Origin: Morella rubra
Taxonomy: Eukaryota > Streptophyta > Magnoliopsida > Fagales > Myricaceae
Length of the DNA stretch: 64,000 nucleotides
Direction of reading: 5' to 3'
Assembly (NCBI GenBank): GCA_003952965.2
Contig: RXIC02000124.1
Coordinates: forward strand, 1-64,000
The notes below the pieces were generated by a model. The model ran no database searches, was not told where the DNA came from, and worked only from the letters and a program-made list of their open reading frames with translations. Made by a program: the position numbers and the translations under genes. Shown piece by piece: positions 39,691 through 53,100 of this stretch (position 1 is the first letter of the stretch; every line of letters begins with the position of its first letter).

Positions 39691-42600
39691 TTACGGCGGT
39701 GTTGATGCGGGGTTAAGCACGTGCAGCTGGTCGTTCGGAAACCCAAAATCCCCAAAAACACCCTGAAATATGAAGGAATAACCAAGGAAAAAGTGTCAAG
39801 CCTTATCGTTCGTGTGTCAACTAACCAATAAATTCCCCAGCACACCAAACACCACCCCCTAAAAGAACAGGAAACGACGAAGTAAAAAAAGGTGACGACA
39901 TCTTCCCATGTAATCCTGCAAAAGAATCAGGTCCATCCTCTGATTACTCACTAGATGGACCGAAACAAAATTAAGCAGAGTTTGCTTAATTCAGCGGATG
40001 ATTGTAGAATGAACCCGATAATTCATGTAGTAGGATCCTCCAAAAACTCATCCAATCACGCTTTTGCACACCAAATAATCTATTCACAGGAAATGTACGA
40101 CCATGGAGATGCAACTTATGGCACTGAAAATAGAAGTTTTTTTTTTTTTTTTAAATACAGCATAACAAATATCCGAGTTCAAAAGCATGACCACAACAGC
40201 AAACATCCAAGGAGTCAGCAGGAAAATTGCATGGCAGAAGATGTAAAGCCAGATTTGAGAAAAAAAACAGGTTTCGAGGTAACGTAAATACATACCATAG
40301 CGTCGTTGATTGCATAAGCCACGCAGTAATGCTCCTGCAAATCAGGAATTTGGGGCAAAAATTGAAAACAAGAACAAAAGATAATAACAATACTAACACT
40401 AGCCAGATAGGCAGTATGGGTCACTCAACCAACACCATTCTGCAGTGAGCTAGCCTCCCAACAGCTGGACTGTTGGTTACTACCGCTCCTACACATATGG
40501 ACTACAGTGGTCTCACAACTTGTATCCACACAAATACACAAAAAAAAAGGCAGAGACAAAGGACCAACTCTATTTGGCCCAGGCCCACTCCATTCAGTTG
40601 CTATAGACAAAAAACCTTAGCTCTCCTCTTTTTCTTTTATAAAAAAATCAGGTTGACTTGCCTGCATCATGTGCCACTCTTCAAATTCATCGAACAATTC
40701 CAGCCGTTCAATCCTAAGCAACAGACGTCATAGATAAGCATCTTCTCAAGAACATTTCAGAAAGTATGGAGGTCCTCAATGTAAGATGTAGAAAAATGAA
40801 TAGAAGGATAGAAAAAGAAAGAGAAAAAGAAGTATTCCTGATAAGTTAAGAACATCTGATTCCATTATCTAACAACCATAGTACAGCTAAAAATATGAGT
40901 AAAAAGTTACTAGAAACAAAACAGTTAGAACCAAAACACTTTAGATCCTCATAAAGAATTATCTGATTCCATTATCTAACAACCACAGGATCTTGATACG
41001 AATAAGATATTTATTATATCAAAGGAATCAGAGTACAGCTAAAAATTGGGTAAAAAGTTCCTGAAGGTAGGTAGCAGAGATTCTATTTGGATAGAGGAAG
41101 CATTTGCCAGAGCAGAAATGTAACACAGAAGCACACCAGTTGATTATCTAAATCAAAAGTCTTAAGATTCTACTTAAGCTTGCACGAGTATTCAACGGGT
41201 CAAACCGGTCTCAACCAGGTAAAGATTCCTATTCAGTTTGATTCAATGCAGCAAAACCAAATACTGAATGCGAGCAATAATAACTGTTAACCCAATATGA
41301 GGGCGTGGCTATTCTACTTATTGACACAAACAGGCCAAACTTTGATCGCCGATTACATTTTACGACATATAAACATCAGACCTAAAATCTTAATTAAATA
41401 TTGGCAAAAAGTGGAGCACTGTCTTCCAAAAATTGAATTGTTAACAGGACATAAGACAAACAACAAACATCATATCAGTTGTTTAAAGTAAACCAAGTTG
41501 GATTGAAAGAGTTAAAAGTACAAATTCAGAACAAAAGAGAATTGCCAGAATGCAATTGCTATAAAATGCACCACTTGAAAATTTCTATAGTGCCGAAAGC
41601 CAGTAACAGAACAAGCACCACATCCAAAAAGACATTCTTGAGACATTAAGATGGGTTTTAGTCATGGACATTGGCATCTAAGCATGTAAAGGGAAACAGA
41701 AGCATGACATACAGATATAAGCTAACATACATATAGACTAGACAAGGATGTGACGGAACAAAACTTCTAAGGATGTTTGATAACTGAAACAGATTTCAAG
41801 ATGAGATCCCATAAGATGGTGCAAATAAAGTATGCCTACTACCCATCAAGCTATCATATAATGGACCACACCACTTACCCAGGCTACCACAGTGTCAAAT
41901 TGGCAAAGTTTACACAAATAAACACCTCCTGGATTTCACATGATTTATAAAGCACATACCTACGCCTTTCTTGAGCTTCAATAAAATGACTATAAACTCT
42001 CAGCATGTCCCACGCAACTGCCTTCTGACATCCACATATAATATCAAATCAACACAACAGGAAGAAGATTAACTCCATACTCATAAAAAACAAACCCAAA
42101 AAAAAAGGAATCGATTAAATGAAAAAGGGAAAACAAAAGGCGAATATATTGATCCCTCAGGTAACCAACTTTCAGTAGATTTTAGTAAATCAACAAGGGA
42201 TCATCAAGTGAGAAATATCAAGGAATGATAGACCAACTTGAATTATATTTCATCCGCTGACAATTCCAAGGCACCTATCTCATACATCTGAAGGCAATTC
42301 CAATACAAATCAGAAACTGCAACATATTTATGTCTCTTCTCCTGTCTCTAATATCCCTTCTCTACCTCTCTTCTCACCACTCTGAACTCCATGGACAGGG
42401 CATCAAGGACCAACCCACGGCCATGCCATGGAGGTCGAACCTCCCTGGCCATACCGTGGAGTTTGATCTTCATGGCAGTGGATGCTATGGAGGTTGAGAA
42501 AGGACAGAGAGGTGGAAAGAAGAGAAAGATTAGAGAAGGTGTGGGGACATAAATGAAACAGAAAAAAATTTCCATTTAAAAGGTGGACAAAAAGGGAAGG

Positions 42601-45600
42601 AAGGCCTTGAATTTTGGATGGGTCAAAACTCACATTTTCTAAACTAGGAAACTGAAAACTTGGGCCTTAAAATCAAAATGAGGCAAAGCATGAGCAGTGA
42701 GATTAGAGGCAATTACTAGACTGCTTAGAACGAAAAGAAAAAGGCCATTATTGATGAAAACTAGATAAAAAAAAGATCATAAGTCTGATTTCAATTCAAG
42801 TTCAAGTCTGAATCCTATACAATTACCAACAAATCCAAAGTATTGAATTTGAATTCAAAAGTTCAATTTCAGCATTGACAACTGCATCTTGATTGGCTCA
42901 GATTTTGAGCAATCTCAATTCCTAACCAACCATTGACAGTCTTGCTGGCTAGATAACTTCCCCATCATCATTTAAAAGGGTTTCAAACCAATTGAACATG
43001 AAGTGTCTTATCACAGTTCCTACATACCTGAAATTATACTGGAAGAGAAAGCTACTAGTGTCAAGACAAGAAAATTATAAGAAATACCTGCCATCCCTGG
43101 TCAAGGAACAGTTTTTCCTTTGCAAGCAAAGTTGGTGTAGCATTGATCCCCAGAAGCCCACAGCCTCGACTCTGAAATGAACAACAAATAAAGATCTACT
43201 TTTTTCTTAATGAACATTTTGGGGGATTATAACTTATGAGATTGCAGGTGGCATCATAGTTTCATCTAATGGAGGAAAAGACATTGAAATGAACCATGGA
43301 TGTTTACAGTGAGCTAACAGTTCTCTATCTCGTGAGGACAGTTACCAAGTACCTTGCCATTTGAGTACAAACTGTGCAGGATAAGATGAAAGGTGCTTCC
43401 AACAATCAGTGTACGCTTATTTATTCAAAGGGAGACGAACATCAGATTACCACAGAATTTGTCAGCAAGTATTGCCTTGCTATCTATTCTAACCTGAAAA
43501 ATATCTACCTTCGTCAACAGTGGCACTCAGGAGAATTTGCAAGTTATCACCAGAATTGTAAGCAACAAATTCTGACCACTAAGGAACAGGGACAGAAACT
43601 TCCATGACTTGGTTATCATTTGTCAGTGCTCTCCAGAAAATCCCTACACTCTTTCGCCTATAATCAGTTTGAAATGGATGAAAATTCCGATCTATTATCG
43701 TGCTTCTCGGGCATTCTGGTGAAGTTATTTCAGAATTCTGCCTCTCTTAGGGTAGACACCAATGAACGGAATTAATTTTGCTCTTGTTAAGTAAGACATA
43801 TTCTATTATATGCATCTTAATTCCTTTTTGTTTCCTTTCCTATTCTACTTTTGTGCTTCAGTTTGGCAATCTTTCCCTCGTATATAATCCTTCAGGGATC
43901 AAATGAATTCACTTTCAGAGGTAAAAGAAAGCTATAAATGGTTCAAAGAACTAAGACCCAACTATTAAAGATAAATATTGCTACCTCCAAATTTCTGATC
44001 ATCTGCTGCCCGAAAGCATCATCTGGATGGATCTGTTGTTATGTGGGAAACAAAAAATAAGAAAGAGATGAAAAGCTGTCAAAAAACCATATTTTTCATT
44101 TTCTACTTCAAGTAGCCACATAATAGTACAGGATCACAGATGGCATCCAAAAGAAGCCAGAAGCACCCAGAAAACAACCACAATCAACAAACACAGAAAA
44201 ATGAATGATTCTAAGTTTTCAAAAGTGTAGAACCTGCTCATATAAGAAAAATACTGCTGTTGGAAATGTTTTTGCAGCCCAGCCAATGATGCCCCGGGTT
44301 GAATCTGGATCCAAGTATATTAAAACGCATTCTGCAATTATAAATGTTGGCAGGCTGATAACAACATCAGAATGAAGCAGCTTAATCATCCAGCAAGAAT
44401 GCAAGTAACAAGATTTTGTCAAGTAATAAAATAGGAGAAACCCTCAAAATATAATTTGGCATAAGACAAGAATTAATCTGTCAATGGAATCAACATAAAC
44501 ACATTGCATGATGGTCCTCACCATAAGTAAGGAATAGTGGAGCTGCAATAATTACATCATTAAAGCACATAATACAAAATAACTGAACCAGGTCATAGGT
44601 GTTACTTTAGACCATAGATCACTATATATGCCTTAAAAGCAGAATGTCAGCTGCCCAAATTTCCCAAAGTGTATAAACTATAAAGTTTGCTGGAAAGAGA
44701 ATTTATTCCATCACATACCTAGGATCCATATTGGCCACAGCTATTATATCATCTAATTTTTGTATGTCACGCAAATCAATGGGGAGTAGCTTGTAGTGAT
44801 CACTAAGCACTTGTCCTTTTTCTGAAAAGAAACATATGAATAATTAAAACGAGCAGAAGAGTTTAAACAGCCAATTGTATATGTCCACTCTGAAGATCCT
44901 AGTCACATATCCATCTATATGAGCAACTACAGAAGGAAATCTTAAAAGGGAGTCCGCAACTCATTTCTGACATGTGTAAAAACAAATGATAAGTCACTGC
45001 AGCTTTCTACACCTAGTATAAATAGATAGTAAACCTCCAACAGCATATGCAACTTGTGTCAGATAACAGATGAAAAGTACCAAATGCGCTGAAACAAATC
45101 TAGTTTCCAGCCAAGATCAGAAGAACTTAGAAACATTGTTTTCTGGCATTTTGGTAGATAACGTCCTGAAAAGGGAGAATTCCAATTTTGCATCACCGAA
45201 CTTCAGCCAAGTGTTATCACTAACTTCGGTCACGTTTTACAGTGATGGGGGAAGTAAACACAAAATATCATGCACATTCTCGATTTTGTTGCTGAGACAA
45301 AAAGCCAACCGAACATATTTTTGTTCACCAGTAAAATTCAATGAAATTTCTCTTTCGAGGATATCTATCAAAGTCCACAAAACATCCGAGCAAATGATCC
45401 AACCCCTTGTCAGCACTCAAGTTTCAGGTTGAGAGTCCAAAAGTCAAGTTGTTTCCGTAAAAAGCTCACTTTCACAGTCGCAACAAATGTTTAGCACATA
45501 ACTTCATCCAATAAAAGCTCACTTTCTTCAACATTTCTTCAAAAACTAGCCGTTTCAGCAACAAAAGAGAAGAAAGAATCATCATAACTTCTTCTTTTTT

Positions 45601-48600
45601 TTATAAGTAAGCTCAGTTTTATCAAAAAGGAAAGAAAGTGAAAGCAGTACAAAGGCTGTACTGAGGTCACTTAAAACATAAAAGCAAAGAAGCTAATAGA
45701 ATCCTCCCCCGCCACAAGGGAGGCTCACAAGGCCTCTCTTTCCTGAAAAAGAAACTGCCCATATATGGCAAATCTTTTAAAAAGAGACATTAAGGTGCCA
45801 TTGTCCTCCGTTTTTTGCACAGATCCTATATGCTTTAAGGTGTTTGTACAAAAAGGTATCTACAACAACGTATTTACAAAAATTCGTATATGACAGGAAA
45901 GGAAAACCCTGATTATGTGAGTTCAAACGAGTGGAAACCATTAAGTGAGAATGCAATCAGGGATTCATAGCATCACTAACCCTAGAGGATTACCTCGTGA
46001 GATTGATGCTGCTCCACCAACCTTGTCTCTCAACTGACCGCAACTTTCAATAAGTGTCGCCTTTTTACTGGTTACCTAGCAATCAAGGAACACATAACTA
46101 CTTACCAAAAGAAGACCATTCAACTTTCTTGGATGACATAGATAACAGCAGTGAAGTATGTCTAGTTGTAGGAAACAGTACATTAATGTTGGACAACTAA
46201 GAAACGATCTAGAGAAGTGAAAACCAAACTGAATCTGGCTAGAATGGAGAGGTAACTTAACTTTCTTCAACATATTATGCAGTCTTAAAAACTAAAACAA
46301 TAAATTATTCTAGAACATTGCTACCGAACTACAGGTTGAACAATGAATGAGTTAAACTTGCACCTCCTTGAAATCCAATTCCACATATAGATATGGTGCT
46401 CTCCCCTCATCCTGCCATACAAAAAATCAAAATCCAAATCAAAATTTCAATCACACAGCACACAGAAAACTCTTGAGAAACAGATTGATTCACAAACTGG
46501 ATCTTCTTCAATAAAGATACCATGCCATAGATGTGAGAAGACAAATTCTTAAAAGAATTGTACAAAGCATTGTGACAACCACAGCCATAAAGAGGGGCAA
46601 GAAAAATCAATCTCCTGAACCTAAGCCTATGTTTGGCTGGCACAAAAATGTTTTGAAATTTTTTTTCACAAACTCACAAGTCTTTTTTCACAAACTCCAA
46701 CAACTTTTCACATATCCCAATAGAATCTATACCACCTCCAATTAACAATCCAAACAAAGGAAATGGCAAAAGTCCAGTAGATGTATGACTACAAAGTTCA
46801 AACCACTTGGAAACAATGTCATCAGATCTGTGAAAGTCCAGGGAAACAACAGCAAAGCATAGAACATAACCCTAGAGCCAATGACGTACAACCCTGTGCA
46901 AAACCAACCTTGTCTCTCAAATCACGAAGAAACTTTCAATAAGCACCTGCCTTTGGAAAAATGTTGGTACCAAATCAATCTCCAAGGAACACATAATATC
47001 TGCTTACCAAAAGAAGACTTTTCAACATTCAAGTCTCTTTCAACAGCAGAGAAACTGTATAGAGTTGCTTCCGAAAAGCAGCCCAACGGGAAAAATAACC
47101 TAAGAAACACATCTAGAGAAGTGAAAACCAAACTGAATCTGGCTAGAATGGAGAGGTAACTTAACTTTCTTCAACATATTATGCAGTCTTAAAAACTAAA
47201 ACAATAAATTATTCTAGAACATTGCTACCGAACTACAGGTTGAACAATGAATGAGTTAAACTTGCACCTCCTTGAAATCCAATTCCACATATAGATATGG
47301 TGCTCTCCCCTCATCCTGCCATACAAAAAATCAAAATCCAAATCAAAATTTCAATCACACAGCACACAGAAAACTCTTGAGAAACAGATTGATTCACAAA
47401 CTGGATCTTCTTCAATAAAGATACCATGCCATAGATGTGAGAAGACAAATTCTTAAAAGAATTGTACAAAGCATTGTGACTAAATCAATCTTCTGAACCA
47501 AGCGTTTGGCTGGCACAAAATGTTTTGAAATTTTTTTTTCACAAACTCGTATTTTTTTACAAACTTAAACAACTTTCACATATCCCAATAGAATCACACT
47601 CATAAAAAAAATTCACATTTTTTGCCCATCCAAACAAAGCCACTTAAAGAAATGTCATCACGCATCTGGAAAGTCCAGAAAAACAAAGCAAAGCATAGAA
47701 ACATGTGGGCTGCAAGCCAATGACTACAACCCTGTGCAAAATTTGCCATAAATCACGAAGAAACTCAGGCACCTGCAACTGGAAAAATGTTGTATCAAAT
47801 CCAGCTCCAAGTGATAATATCTGCTTCTTTGTGTCACCTTTTCCATTCAAGTCTCTTTCACAATTGAGAAACTGATAGAGAAGCTTCCGAAAAGCAGCCC
47901 AACGGGAAAAATAACCTGAACACATGCAAAACCAAAAGCAATAAGACTTGCAGAATTACAAATAATGCAAAAATGACCAGCAGGCTAGAAATTATACATC
48001 CTATAATTTTGCAGCTACTAAATCATACCACGGTTAATAATCGGAGATCTTCTCACAGGCCTTCTCACAAAAAAAAGGATGTAGTCATCTTTCATGTACC
48101 CCTTTTTGACACACGACCTTCCACAAATACAGATAACAATTAGTGTTGTTCTTAAGTGCTACATCACAGACAAGTACGTACGCATGCATCGGATCAACAT
48201 TCTTCAAATTTTCAGATTAATTAAATTTTCTAAATTCTTACGATTTAGTTTAACCAAATCATCTAGTTTTACCAGGTCTACATAAAAGTAACACTTGTAA
48301 AGAAAAAATTAAGGATCCTGGCAAGTATTGCGATCGTAAAACCAAAACATTAAGTAAAACATAATAGTCAGAGTTTTAGAAACTATGAATTACCCCGAAA
48401 TTTTAGAAACGGAAGAGTATTAGAAGTCTCAAGCATTAGCAATAGAACAGATTAAGTATTAGCAATAGCTAGGAGAATCCGAGCCCAAGCAAGCTATAGA
48501 ACAGAGAGTAGATCAAAATGAACAAATAACAGTTTCACAGGAAGAACTACTTTTTGGAGGTGAATTTTTCATAAATACGAAAGAGTAGAATGATTCAGAA

Positions 48601-48743
48601 TGAAATTAAGCTTAAAACTCGATACAGTCTAACAGAAACACCGAAGAGAGATTTCATGCGCACAGTTTACTAGCCGAAGCGTCGTCGTTTGTGGCTTGAA
48701 CTGCTGCTCTATTGCTGTGGGAATCAGCCACTGGCTTCGCCAT
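39691..48743 (-). CDS. LCMT1: PP2A leucine carboxyl methyltransferase (LCMT1/SBI1)
   Basis: LCMT1 methylates the C-terminal leucine of the PP2A catalytic subunit using S-adenosylmethionine. In Arabidopsis (SBI1) this directs PP2A against the brassinosteroid receptor BRI1. Exons on the minus strand: 48664-48743, 48029-48117, 47773-47915, exon 4 (47268-47315 or its copy 46364-46411), 45994-46075, 44719-44821, 44234-44354, 43985-44032, 43088-43171, 41960-42024, 40662-40713, 40296-40334 and 39691-39762. With one exon 4 this gives 341 aa with all phases closed; Arabidopsis SBI1 is about 330 aa. Landmarks are [28 protein letters not shown], the SAM-binding motif [65 protein letters not shown] and [13 protein letters not shown]. 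The intron after exon 11 uses a GC donor (GCAAGT). Exon 4 is present twice, discussed separately. Confidence 0.93.
46624..46760. mobile_element. Tourist-like MITE, with a diverged second copy at 47500-47640
   Basis: The left end CTATGTTTGGCTGGCAC and the right end CAATCCAAACAAAGG are imperfect complements, sharing the TGTTTGG head of Tourist-like elements. A related version at about 47500-47640 has clearer ends (GCGTTTGGCTGGCACAAAA and the complement GCTTTGTTTGGATGGGC). Both lie in LCMT1 intron sequence and belong to the wider duplicated zone. Confidence 0.45.
46800..47110 (-). pseudogene. Degenerate LCMT1 exon 3/exon 5 mixture between the repeats
   Basis: On the minus strand the right part resembles exon 3: GTTATTTTTCCCGTTGGGCT followed by a frame-broken version of the SAM-motif region. 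The left part contains pieces of exon 5 (complement TTGAGAGACAAGGTTGGT). Short stretches match the exon 3 region (47650-47930) and the exon 5 region (46015-46206) alternately. It cannot code for a functional piece of the enzyme. It may be an assembly product and not a real duplicate. Confidence 0.6.
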
Positions 48744-50115
48744 CTCTCAGTTTTCCGTTACTTTTTTCCGGAGATAAAGAGTTTCGGGTTCTCCGTATAC
48801 GCTCAGTTCGACCAGGTTCGTTCCTTGTTCTCTTTGTTTTTTCACTATGTTTTATAACCTTTTTTTAAATGGTGCCAGGATTAAATATTCTGATTCGGAA
48901 TTGGTTCCACCTGTTACGCGCGAGTTCATAATTAGGATAGTATATATTATATTTATCTTTCGAATTTAATCATATAATTTAAACAACAAATTTATAAATA
49001 ATTTAATCTCCTACTACCAGAAAAACAGATTATCAAAACTAAGCCCAAATCTCATTTTCTTTTTATTTCTAAGTACTGCTTAAATTTAAAATATAAGGAG
49101 GAATTTTCATTTTATGGACAAACTTCAATTTTTTGCCACTTGAACTGTTGGACTACTGTAACTTCAAGGTCACGAATATTAATTTTATTACATTCCACTC
49201 TTTGAATATACTAATTAATAAATTGTAATAGTTTTATAATAGAAATAAGGTTTTCTCTTAATTAAATTAATAGAAGTAAAAAGAGTAGTATAATTACCAT
49301 GATTTGTATTATTATCATTTTGATTACGATTTCGTTTTTACTGATTTAAAAAAAAAAATACTTCATGCTCTATCTAACTTCATCGCATGGCACAAGGGAA
49401 ATCTTTGGACGGTTGTGTCTAATGTTTTATGATTATTGATATTATTATCGAAATATTTCTTATATATATTATCTATTTTTCATTACAGAATATATATGTT
49501 TTTTTTTTCTCCCAAGACTATGGATTATATATTACTATTTTTCGTATGAAAATTTAATTGTGCTCAAACAGTTGAGATATTGATGTTGTAAATTGTAATA
49601 TATTAGAAATTCGAATATTACACCACTGGTTTAGAATAATCTTATCGGGAAATCTTAAAATCTTTTAATTTATAAGAAACATAAAGAAAATAAATTACTA
49701 GCAATTACAAGATTAATGAGAAAGGGAACGAAACCTAATTTTAGAGGAGCAGTGCAATTTATAAGAAACATAAAGAAAATAAATTACTAGCAATTACAAG
49801 ATTAATGAGAAAGGGAACGAAACCAAAGAGGAGCAGTGCAGGGGACAAACCTTTTGAGGGGCGTCCTTCAGACTTCTCCGAAGTTCCGAACTACAGCACG
49901 CAGTAGGAGTAGCAGTACGTCCTAGCTGTGGCATTCGCGGATTCTCAAACGCTAAAACCCCAGCCACCTCGCAATCATCTTACCCCAAGATCAAACCCTA
50001 GAAACAATACCCTTCTCTGTCTCTCCGTCTCGGTCTCGGCTCTAACGCACAAACGCTTTTGGTCGCTGTTTGATTCCAATTTGGTAGTATTCGATAATTT
50101 GTGCAAAGTAGAAAA
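48744..50115. promoter_or_regulatory. Shared divergent promoter region of LCMT1 and CSN7
   Basis: The LCMT1 and CSN7 start codons face away from each other across 1.37 kb. The ends are GC-richer and probably hold the two leaders (about 48744-48800 and about 49860-50115); the middle is AT-rich. No TATA element can be assigned with confidence. An 89-bp tandem duplication lies at 49667-49839. Confidence 0.5.
49667..49839. repeat. 89-bp tandem duplication upstream of CSN7
   Basis: Bases 49667-49755 (AATTTATAAGAAACATAAAG ... GAGGAGCAGTGCA) are repeated directly from 49756. The copies are near identical apart from a few bases missing before the shared GAGGAGCAGTGCA tail in the second. Confidence 0.88.
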
Positions 50116-53100
50116 ATGGACATAGAGCAAAAGCAAGCGGACCTCATCGATCACTTCGCCAAGCAAGCGTCGGTTCTCCATGGATCGGCCCTCGGGCCCC
50201 TCGTCGCCGAGGCCACCTCGCACCCCTCCCTCTTTGCCTTCTCCGAGATTCTCGCTGTGCCCTCAGTCCTCCAGGTTCGGGCTACCCTTTGTGGTCTATT
50301 TGGTTACCGCGAAAACTAGGGAAAGTGATTGGAAATATATTGTTAATTGAATTCTGAAACGATGCTTTTCTTTTTTTGCTCTTCCTATATCAATGCCCTG
50401 TACTTTGCAGAATTAAATGTTTATTTACTTTTTCATTGATTTCTTCAATACTTCTGTGTTGTCCCTGTTAGGTTGCGCTGAGAATTGATGTAGTGGAAAG
50501 AACTAGAAAAGAAACAAACATTTGCTCATTGACGCGGATTATATTTTTTACCATCATTTTTTGCTTCAGATATTTTTCTTTTTCAAAATTTGTCTGTAGG
50601 ACTATAGTTACATTAAATTTTGCTATTTTCCTTCATACCTACTGTTCTGATGGTTATCACTCTCCGCCGTCCATTTGGTGCATGTACGACATCCGAAACT
50701 GCCAAAAGAGAGGATTCTGAAATGTTGCGATGGTAGAGGAGATTTCTGCTATCTCTTTCACTTATTGAATGGTGTTAGCTTGTAGATGAATAATAGGTTA
50801 CTCCTTGATATCATTGGACTGTTGTTTACAATGAGTTGCATGAATAGATATCAGTCCTTTGTCAAGTTCTTGGATCTCTCACTTATTATTTTTTTTCTCC
50901 ATATGTCACCTTCGACTCTTTAATCTCTTCTGAAGATGTGTAGGACTCTTAAGTAACTAACCTTCTTGCATAGTTACTCCAATATTTCATTCTTTGGATT
51001 TTTGGTAAGTTTAAAGTACACATAGCATTACAAGCAACCTGATGCGTCCTTTATATTGCTGCTTGTGATTGTAGTTCCCCTTTTCTTGATATAAGTGGGT
51101 GAGGACCTTGAGGCATTACGTTGTTTCCCATTTAGAAAAATATTTTCAATGCTTATTTCGGGATTTAACACAAGCTTGTGCAGCTTGAAGGAACTCCAAA
51201 TTCTGTATACCTTGATGTGCTTCGTTTGTTTGCACATGGCAGTTGGAGTGATTATAAACGTAAGTATATCAAAACTTGGTTATCTGCATTACTTTGTTAC
51301 TCCCTTGTTTGTATGATTGATAGATGTATAAATTGTTTATAACAAATATGATTCTTTTTACACATTGTTGTCATTGATTCGTATATGACATTGTAAGTTG
51401 TTTTTTCGAGAGAGCTTAGTAGCTATATGTTGGAGATGTCTGTTTGTATTTTGACAAAATAATCTTGAAATTAGAAGGCTTTTATACTGGCAAGGGTAAT
51501 GGTTTTAGTTCTCACCATTAGTTTTGTTCCCCCATTCCGGTTTGTGTTTAAATCTATTGCCTTAAATCCGTGGTCATATTCTCTAATTATCCTCTGGTCT
51601 AGAAGTGGCTTGTAAAATATTAAAAATTTCCTTCCTCTTATTGCTTTTCTGTTTCATTTATTGTGTTGCAATTACAACAGTCTTTTATTTCTTTTTCCCT
51701 TTAGTTGGCATATTTGGTCTCTTGGTGGTTTTCTTGGAGTTTTTGGAAGAAAGAGGTTGCAAATGGTCATTTAGGAGTAAAATCTATATTTTGCTATCAA
51801 TATCGATGAAAAATAGGATAAATGGGTAGCATTTATTGTAGATGTGGAGGATTGCTAGTCTCCCATAATAGTATGTAATAAATTATTAGCTGATATAAGA
51901 GTCCCATGAATTAATTCATATCGAGAGAGACAAAATCATTGATATGCTTGATGACGCATGGAAGCCCACAAGATCCATTAGGTTTGATTCTGCTTTTTCC
52001 CCATGATTTTTGGCTAGAATGATTTAACTTTACAAGATACTATCCTTGGTATTTAAGCTGTATAAAGTTGTAATGTCTTATGCAATCCCCACCTATAATT
52101 CTCCATCAGATGAAGGGAAATAATGTAGTGAATTATGTGGCTATGTTGTACTAAACTGAGGGAAACTCACCTGTTGGGGGATATTCTCATGGTGTCATTT
52201 TACCAAGGTTTCGAAACAATTTCATACCTTTAAGCCTCACATTTGAGTTGTGTTTCTGCAAGGCATAATTCATGTAATTTCGGTTACTGTTATAGGTAAT
52301 GCTGCCTGTCTTCCACAACTGGTACCTGAACAAGTCCTCAAACTAAAGCAACTCACAGTCCTTACACTGGCTGAGACAGACAAGGTATTGTTCCTTGAAT
52401 TGAAAGTAGCTTCATTTCCCTCTGCCCGGGGCAGATTGGCCTGTCTCAACAATGTTCAAGTCTTAGTGATAGAATTCATCCTGTTATTTTTTTTGCTGAA
52501 GTCCATGCAGTAAAAGGTTCTACTTAAGGAAATATGTGTACACTCTGTACTACAAGATCAGATATTGAAATTTGAATTGTACTTGTTTTCTGTGGGCCTT
52601 TTATGGGGAAGGACCATGTTGAGCATGGTCATTTAGTAAGACTTTCCTTCTAGTTATATTTGGTGTCTTCTTTCTACTCACTCGTCTTTCTATCTGAGTC
52701 TAATTGTCAAGTATTCCCAGGTTCTACCCTACGATCAACTAATGCAGGAGTTGGATGTCATTAATGTCCGTGAACTTGAAGATTTCCTAATCAATGAGTG
52801 CATGTATGCGGTAGGTTTTCTTCTGAATTTCATATAGCCGTTTTATTTTCTTGAACTACTACACTGTTCATGCTTTAAAGTGCTAAACAAATAAGTTTCT
52901 GTGCTGGGAAATTGGGGCTTTTTTTTTTTTGAAAGATTTCTATTCCATTTGTCAAATGTGAAGGGAAACACTTTTCCGTCAAAGAATTCCCAAATTCACT
53001 GCTAGTGCGTCGTTAAGGGTGTTTTGGTTGTTCAATTGCTGCTTCAAGGAGTTCATGCTTTTATTATGTAGTGTAGATGATATGGATGATAGGTTGAAGT

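Larger units (their letters stand above)
46207..47480. repeat. Exact 370-bp direct repeat containing LCMT1 exon 4
   Basis: Bases 46207-46576 and 47111-47480 appear identical, 904 bp apart. Each copy holds the 16-codon exon 4 ([16 protein letters not shown]) with its splice sites and flanking intron. Outside the core the two copies stay related but with many indels: the MITE-like piece starting CGTTTGGCTGGCAC near 47504 corresponds to the one at 46630. The sequence between the copies (about 46800-47110) is described in the next entry. Confidence 0.9.
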
